Made by a program: the position numbers and the translations under genes
Part shown: positions 6,715 to 10,384 of the stretch, one piece after another
How positions within the stretch are numbered: the stretch's first letter is position 1
Layout of the letters: each line of letters starts with the position of its first letter
Notes under the pieces: generated by a model
Databases searched by the model: none
What the model was told of the DNA's origin: nothing
Seen by the model: only the letters and a program-made list of their open reading frames with translations
Source of the DNA: Actinomycetes bacterium
GTDB taxonomy: Bacteria > Actinomycetota > Actinomycetes > Actinomycetales > Cellulomonadaceae
Assembly: GCA_023424135.1 (NCBI GenBank)
Contig: JAFAEH010000231.1
Span: 1 to 10,384, forward strand
Direction: 5' to 3'
DNA length: 10,384 nucleotides

Positions 6715-8125
6715 CCTGACCGCCCGCCTCGAGCGCGCGCTGCACGCGCAGGAGGACCACGAGGCGACCACACCCGTCGAGGCGCCCGTCCTCGCAGACC
6801 TGCACGCGCGCATCGCCCGGGGCCGCGGGGTGCGGACCACGTCGTACGCGGCCGTCGCGGCCGTGGTGGCGGGTGTCCTCGGTGTCGCCGGGTGGTTCGG
6901 CCTGCGCGGTGTGCCCGCACCGCAGCCCGCGCACACACCGACGCCCGTGCCGACGTCGTCGGTGACGCCCTCACCGACCCCGACCGCCGCGGCGGCCACC
7001 ACCGCGCCGCCCGTCCCGCTGGTCCCGGTGTCGCTGCCCGGTCTGCCGTCGATGCTCGAGGCGCCCGAGGGGATCCTCGAGCAGGCCGGTCCGGGGTGGT
7101 TCGTCGTCTCGTACTTCAGCGCACTGCTCGAGGCGCCCGCCGGGGACGCCCAGCGCCGCACGCTCGCACTGTCCGCGCCGACCGGCGAGCTCTACCACCT
7201 GCACGACACGGCCGAGAGGGTGACACCGGTGCGCTGGGCGGAGCCCGGGGTCGTGCGTGCGATAGCGGCCGACGACGACGGCCGCTGGGCCGCGACCGTC
7301 GACCTGCGCACAGGGGTGGTCACGCGGGACGAACGACTCCCTGACGAGGTGGCGTGGGTGGGCATGTCCGGCGACGACGAGCTGTGGACCTCGGGGTACG
7401 GGCAGAGCGCGACGCTGCACGTCGTGCCACGCGAGGGCGAGGTCCGTGACGTGCCCGTGCCCGACGACCGGCTGCTGCTCGGCCCGGACGGCCGCCAGGC
7501 CGTGACCATGGGCGCCGGCCTCACCCCGGTCCAGGTGGTCGACATCGCGTCCGGCGCGTCGTCGCACGTCCCGATCCCCGATGGTCAGGTGTGCGACGTC
7601 AGCGCGTGGCTCGACGCGACGGGCGTGCTGGCGACGTGCTCCGACGTCGTCCCCGACGACCGCCTCGCGGACCCCGACGTGCGCTACCTCGACCAGCGGC
7701 ACGGGCAGGTCGTGCGACTCGACGTCACGGGCGACACGCCCACCGTGCTGCGGGTCCTCGCCGGGGACGACGTCGTGCCGTGGACCGGCCACCACGTGCA
7801 GGACGGGACCGTCGTCATGACCGCGGCGCCGCTGCTGTCGAGCGCGGGGGACTGCTTCGACTTCTGCTACGGCGGCGCCTACCTGTGGACCGGGGACGAC
7901 GCGCACGCCGTGACGACATCGCTCGACCTGGGCGACGAGGTGTGCGAGGTCGGTGTCGGCGGCGCGGGGCTCCTGCTGCGCACGAGCAGCCTGTGCTACG
8001 AGGAGTCGACGCGCCTGCAGTGGTGGACCGTCGACCCGGCGACGGGCGAGACCCGCGTCGTCGCGCCCGCCGTCGACTCGCCCCTGAGCATGTCCGCCTG
8101 GGCCGCCGTCGAGCGCACCACCTGA
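6704..8125 (+). CDS. Sigma-linked membrane protein with extracytoplasmic propeller-like domain, module 1 (probable anti-sigma or sensor)
   Basis: This is a 473-aa single-pass protein. Residues 1-45 are cytoplasmic and charged, 46-68 form one TM helix, 69-107 a Pro/Thr-rich spacer, and about 115-473 an extracytoplasmic domain. That domain has repeated strand-turn motifs (DLRTG, DIASG, DPATG), suggesting a TolB/WD40-like beta-propeller. Start GTG 6704 follows GAGGAGG. All six cysteines (297, 312, 384, 388, 414, 431) are outside the membrane; Cys297-x14-Cys312 and the 384/431 positions recur in the paralogs. Co-translation with an ECF sigma and the topology suggest that the short N-terminus holds the sigma and the outer domain senses a signal. 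No zinc-type anti-sigma motif (HxxxCxxC) is present, so the anti-sigma role is inference. It could instead be a sigma target exported to the surface. Confidence 0.75.
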   Translation: MSDDLTARLERALHAQEDHEATTPVEAPVLADLHARIARGRGVRTTSYAAVAAVVAGVLGVAGWFGLRGVPAPQPAHTPTPVPTSSVTPSPTPTAAAATTAPPVPLVPVSLPGLPSMLEAPEGILEQAGPGWFVVSYFSALLEAPAGDAQRRTLALSAPTGELYHLHDTAERVTPVRWAEPGVVRAIAADDDGRWAATVDLRTGVVTRDERLPDEVAWVGMSGDDELWTSGYGQSATLHVVPREGEVRDVPVPDDRLLLGPDGRQAVTMGAGLTPVQVVDIASGASSHVPIPDGQVCDVSAWLDATGVLATCSDVVPDDRLADPDVRYLDQRHGQVVRLDVTGDTPTVLRVLAGDDVVPWTGHHVQDGTVVMTAAPLLSSAGDCFDFCYGGAYLWTGDDAHAVTTSLDLGDEVCEVGVGGAGLLLRTSSLCYEESTRLQWWTVDPATGETRVVAPAVDSPLSMSAWAAVERTT

Positions 8126-8143
8126 CCGTCACCCGGAGGTGAC

Positions 8144-8172
8144 GGGTTGCCGTCGCCGGACGACGGCAACCC
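8144..8172. repeat. Palindromic element, copy 2 (between modules)
   Basis: GGGTTGCCGTCG (8144-8155) is perfectly complementary to CGACGGCAACCC (8161-8172) around the loop CCGGA, a 12-bp stem. The right flank TGCACACTTCGGA (8173-8185) matches the flank of copy 1 except for one base. The left flank differs from copy 1, so here the stem does not extend further. It begins 18 bases after the stop of the module 1 membrane protein and about 100 bases before the second sigma start. By position it could end the first transcript, but there is no T tract. Confidence 0.85.
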
Positions 8173-8204
8173 TGCACACTTCGGACCGGGTGCGCGCGCG
8201 GGCA

Positions 8205-8230
8205 CAACCTCGCGCGGGGGCCCGTCCGTT
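8205..8230 (+). promoter_or_regulatory. Candidate ECF-type promoter of the second sigma gene
   Basis: CAACCT (8205-8210) is followed 17 bases after CAACC by CGTT (8227-8230), with GTC just before it. This mirrors the motif pair found upstream of the first sigma gene at a similar place below the palindrome. Binding by the neighbouring sigma factors is inferred. Confidence 0.33.
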
Positions 8231-8269
8231 CTTCAGGACGGGGGCAGGCGAGCGGGAGGTGCGGACGCG

Positions 8270-8815
8270 GTGGGCAGGAGATGGGAACGGCTGCTCGAGG
8301 AGGTGGCGCGTGAGCGCTACCCGAGGCTGCTGGCACGCGCCGCGCTGCTCGTCGCGACGCGGGCCGACGCCGAGGACCTCGTGCAGGACGCACTCGTCGC
8401 GACGTTCTCGGGGAGGGCGCGGTTCACGACCGCGGCCGAGGCGGAGCAGTACGTGAGGCGCGCGATCGTCACCCGCTCGATCGACCGCGCCCGCACCGCG
8501 GCTGCCGAGCGGCGTGCCCTCGAGCGGCACGTCGCCCGGCCCGTCGTCGAGGTCGAGCTCGTCCCGACGGGTCTGGACCGCGACGTCGTCGACGCGCTGC
8601 ACGCCCTGTCCGACCGGCAGCGCGCGTGCGTCGTGCTGCGGCACGTCGACGACCTGTCGGTCGAGCAGACGGCCGCCGCCCTGGGCCTGAGTCAGGGGTC
8701 CGTCAAGCGGTACACCTCGGACGGCACGGCACGTCTGCACGCGACCCTCGGGGCGCGTGCCGCCGCCGACACCGTGCCCGTCGACCTCGTCCCGACCGAA
8801 GGTGGTGCGGCATGA
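8270..8815 (+). CDS. ECF RNA polymerase sigma factor (SigE-like), module 2
   Basis: This 181-aa paralog of the module 1 sigma is alignable end to end almost without gaps. Region 2 has the core-binding DLVQDALVATF (37-47) and YVRRAIVTRS. Region 4 has ALSDRQRACVVLRHVDD and the recognition segment GLSQGSVKRYTSDG (138-151). The -35 recognition helix differs only by conservative changes (EGTVKRYVS against QGSVKRYTS), so both factors may read similar promoters. The start is GTG at 8270, with GGGAGG ten bases upstream, slightly far. An ATG at 8147 in the same frame lies inside the palindrome and is rejected. The C-terminal tail PVDLV-x2-E is conserved with module 1. The stop overlaps the next start as ATGA, giving translational coupling to its membrane partner. 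Confidence 0.9.
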   Translation: MGRRWERLLEEVARERYPRLLARAALLVATRADAEDLVQDALVATFSGRARFTTAAEAEQYVRRAIVTRSIDRARTAAAERRALERHVARPVVEVELVPTGLDRDVVDALHALSDRQRACVVLRHVDDLSVEQTAAALGLSQGSVKRYTSDGTARLHATLGARAAADTVPVDLVPTEGGAA

Positions 8816-10353
8816 CCGACCTGGGAAACCTGCTGGCCGGCGTCGAGGACGGCGTCGAGCGCACGCACGCCGACGCGCTGCCGGGCGAGGGCGTGCTCGA
8901 GCGCACACGACGGGCGGTCCGCCGACGTCGCACCGCACGGCACGTCCGCGAGGGGTCGCTGGGGGCGGTCGCGACCGTGCTCGTCGTCGCCGTCGCCTGG
9001 GGCGTGCAGCACGAGCGCACCCCCGCGCCGGCGCCCGCGGACGTCGCCCCGTCGCCGTCCGCCTCGTCGTCGCCGAGCGCGGCCGCGACCCCCACGGTGC
9101 AGCCGTCCGCGGCGGCCGGTGACCCGAGGCAGGTCGGCACGCCGCGTGACGCCGCGCGCGCGGCCGACCTGCTCGACTCCGCTGACGACGGCTGGGCGCT
9201 CGTCGTCACCGACGGTGTCAGGGTCGACGCCCCGGTCGACGAGTACGGCACGGCGGCCGATCTCGCCGACGCGCGTCGCACGGTCGACCTCGTCTCACCG
9301 AGCGGCGACCGCACGGTGCTGCTCGACATCGCGGAGGACGTCCACCTGCACTCCTGGGCCGTGGAATCCGCCCAGGTGATCGCGACCGTGCTCGACCGTG
9401 AGCTCGGCTGGGTCGGTGGGACGCTCGACCTGCGGACCGGGACCCTCGCCCCGCTGCCGCTGCCGTGGTCGAAGCAACCCGTCGGCCCTGCGGTCACCGG
9501 GGAGACCGTGTGGGTGGCCGACCCGATGCCCGAGGGCTTCGCGGGGGCTGAGGGCGCTGAAGGGTCGATCATGCCCGTCGCACCGGGGATGCTCGTGGGC
9601 ATGGACCCCGAGCCGATGGTGTTCGAGGCTGAGGACGTCGCGGACGTGGCGGCCCCCGTGGGGACCCTGCGCCTGTTCACCCCCGACGGCACCGAACGCG
9701 TGCTCGGCGAGGTGCGGCTGCCGCTGAGGCTGCACCCGTTGAGCCCCGACCGCACGTGGTTCGTCTCCCAGACCGACGACGGGGGGCTCGAAGGTCTCGA
9801 CCTGCGCACGGGTGAGCGGCACCCCGTCGCGGGGGCGCCCGTCGACCCGGCGTGCCGGTTGAACGGCTGGGCCGACGAGCACGACGTGCTCGTCGCGTGC
9901 CCGCAGCCTGACGGTACGTGGCGGCTGGACGCGCTCGACGTCGCCGGCGGCGGCGGTGCCCGTCCGCTCGCGACGAGCGACGTGCCCGTGCGTGACGCGT
10001 GGCCGCTGGGCGACGGACGCGTCGGCCTGGGACGCGTCGTGCAGCCTGCGCCGTGCGACGTCACGTCCGACCCGGCCGTCCTCGTCGACGGGCAGGTCCG
10101 CCCGCTCGTCGACGGGTGGTCGCCGTACGACCACGGCTCGGCGCTCACGTTCACCGGGACCGCCGTGTGGACCTCGGTCAACTCCTGCTACGTCGGGTCG
10201 GGCCGTGCAGACCCGCAGCGGACGGTGCGCGTCGACATGACGACCGGCGAGACCAGCACGCTCGGGTGGCTCGAGTCCCGTCGCGACCGCGAGATGGTCG
10301 TCACCCCCGACGGGACCCGCGTCACCGCGGTCCGCGCCGTCCGCACGTGGTGA
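8812..10353 (+). CDS. Sigma-linked membrane protein with extracytoplasmic propeller-like domain, module 2 (probable anti-sigma or sensor)
   Basis: This 513-aa paralog of the module 1 membrane protein starts at ATG 8812, with GAAGGTGG six bases upstream and a 4-base ATGA overlap with the sigma stop. Residues 1-47 are cytoplasmic and end in an Arg-rich stretch (RTRRAVRRRR), 48-66 form a TM helix, 70-104 a Pro/Ala/Ser spacer, and about 105-513 the outer domain. Repeated DLRTG, TPDGT and DMTTG turns suggest beta-propeller blades. Four cysteines (348, 363, 415, 459) are all extracytoplasmic; Cys348-x14-Cys363 with Trp at +5 matches the module 1 protein and the fragment at 2161-2919. Relative to module 1 there is an insertion rich in Gly, Ala and Glu at about 238-275. 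A role as regulator of the adjacent sigma is inferred from coupling and topology. No known catalytic motif is visible. Confidence 0.75.
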   Translation: MTDLGNLLAGVEDGVERTHADALPGEGVLERTRRAVRRRRTARHVREGSLGAVATVLVVAVAWGVQHERTPAPAPADVAPSPSASSSPSAAATPTVQPSAAAGDPRQVGTPRDAARAADLLDSADDGWALVVTDGVRVDAPVDEYGTAADLADARRTVDLVSPSGDRTVLLDIAEDVHLHSWAVESAQVIATVLDRELGWVGGTLDLRTGTLAPLPLPWSKQPVGPAVTGETVWVADPMPEGFAGAEGAEGSIMPVAPGMLVGMDPEPMVFEAEDVADVAAPVGTLRLFTPDGTERVLGEVRLPLRLHPLSPDRTWFVSQTDDGGLEGLDLRTGERHPVAGAPVDPACRLNGWADEHDVLVACPQPDGTWRLDALDVAGGGGARPLATSDVPVRDAWPLGDGRVGLGRVVQPAPCDVTSDPAVLVDGQVRPLVDGWSPYDHGSALTFTGTAVWTSVNSCYVGSGRADPQRTVRVDMTTGETSTLGWLESRRDREMVVTPDGTRVTAVRAVRTW

Positions 10354-10366
10354 CAGGAGGTGTGAC

Positions 10367-10384
10367 GGGTTGCCGCCGCCGGAC
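10367..10384. repeat. Palindromic element, copy 3, cut by the window end
   Basis: GGGTTGCCGCCGCCGGAC matches the left arm and loop of copy 1 base for base and starts 13 bases after the stop of the module 2 membrane protein. The preceding GGAGGTGTGAC resembles the left flank of copy 2 (GGAGGTGAC). The right arm lies outside the window. Confidence 0.75.

Noticed and set aside
6704..6840. Zinc-type anti-sigma domain (HxxxCxxC) at the N-terminus of the membrane proteins
   Set aside because: Neither protein has a cysteine in its cytoplasmic segment, so a ZAS domain cannot be claimed.
4687..7161. Upstream extension of the - strand phosphatase frame (open up to 7161), through the MFS gene, the intergenic region and the sigma gene
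   Set aside because: The open frame is an effect of very high GC. Domain content starts near 4600, GTG 4686 has a perfect coupling overlap, and the region above is covered by well-supported genes in other frames.
8144..8172. CRISPR or mobile-element terminal repeat reading of the palindromes
   Set aside because: Copies are about 2.1-2.2 kb apart with genes between, have no short spacers, no transposase and no target-site duplication that I can see.
8147..8269. Earlier ATG start (8147) for the second sigma factor
   Set aside because: It lies inside the palindrome, lacks a ribosome site, and the extra 41 residues have no match in the module 1 sigma, whose start aligns with GTG 8270.
1..10384. 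tRNA, rRNA, riboswitch or insertion sequence
   Set aside because: No T-loop-like motif with a cloverleaf, no rRNA signature, no recognised riboswitch core and no transposase motif was found by eye on either strand.

Overview
The window is very GC-rich, tightly packed DNA with heavy use of GTG starts and G/C third positions. The protein families (SigE-type ECF sigma factors, LOV-SpoIIE phosphatase, actinobacterial CueP lipoprotein) point to a high-GC actinobacterium. The coding style would suit a Cellulomonas-like genus, but that is a guess from style and not a match to any genome.

Left part (1-1897): a copper-handling pair on the + strand. It holds the C-terminal 420 residues of a CopB-type (P1B-3) copper-exporting P-type ATPase, cut by the window edge, followed by a CueP-family lipoprotein with the three family cysteines. 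Between them lie an 11-bp-spaced direct repeat (a candidate OmpR/PhoB-type response-regulator box) and a hairpin. This part is visibly less GC-rich than the rest. It is followed by about 260 bp without a convincing gene, then by a 5'-truncated relative of the propeller proteins described below (about 2161-2919). The simplest reading is that the copper genes are the end of an acquired island whose boundary removed the front of that gene.

Middle part (2923-5993, - strand): a two-gene operon with a 4-base GTGA overlap. The first gene is an MFS exporter. The second is a 587-aa LOV-GAF-SpoIIE/PP2C protein, i.e. a probable blue-light-sensing Ser/Thr phosphatase with all the FMN and metal residues expected.

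Right part (6028-10384, + strand): two tandem copies of a module made of a near-identical palindrome, a short ECF sigma factor, and a membrane protein with a short cytoplasmic N-terminus, one TM helix, a Pro/Ser/Thr linker and an extracytoplasmic domain that looks like a beta-propeller. The second protein of each module is a probable sigma regulator. A third palindrome begins at the last 18 bases, so a further module may follow outside the window.

The two full-length propeller proteins and the fragment share a CX14C motif plus two further cysteines at similar spacing, which suggests disulfides or redox/metal sensing. Candidate ECF promoters (AAC...GTT) can be written upstream of both sigma genes and, using the left arm of palindrome 1 as its -35, upstream of the MFS-LOV operon. 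The sigma modules and the light-phosphatase/exporter operon may therefore belong to one regulon. That link is inference.
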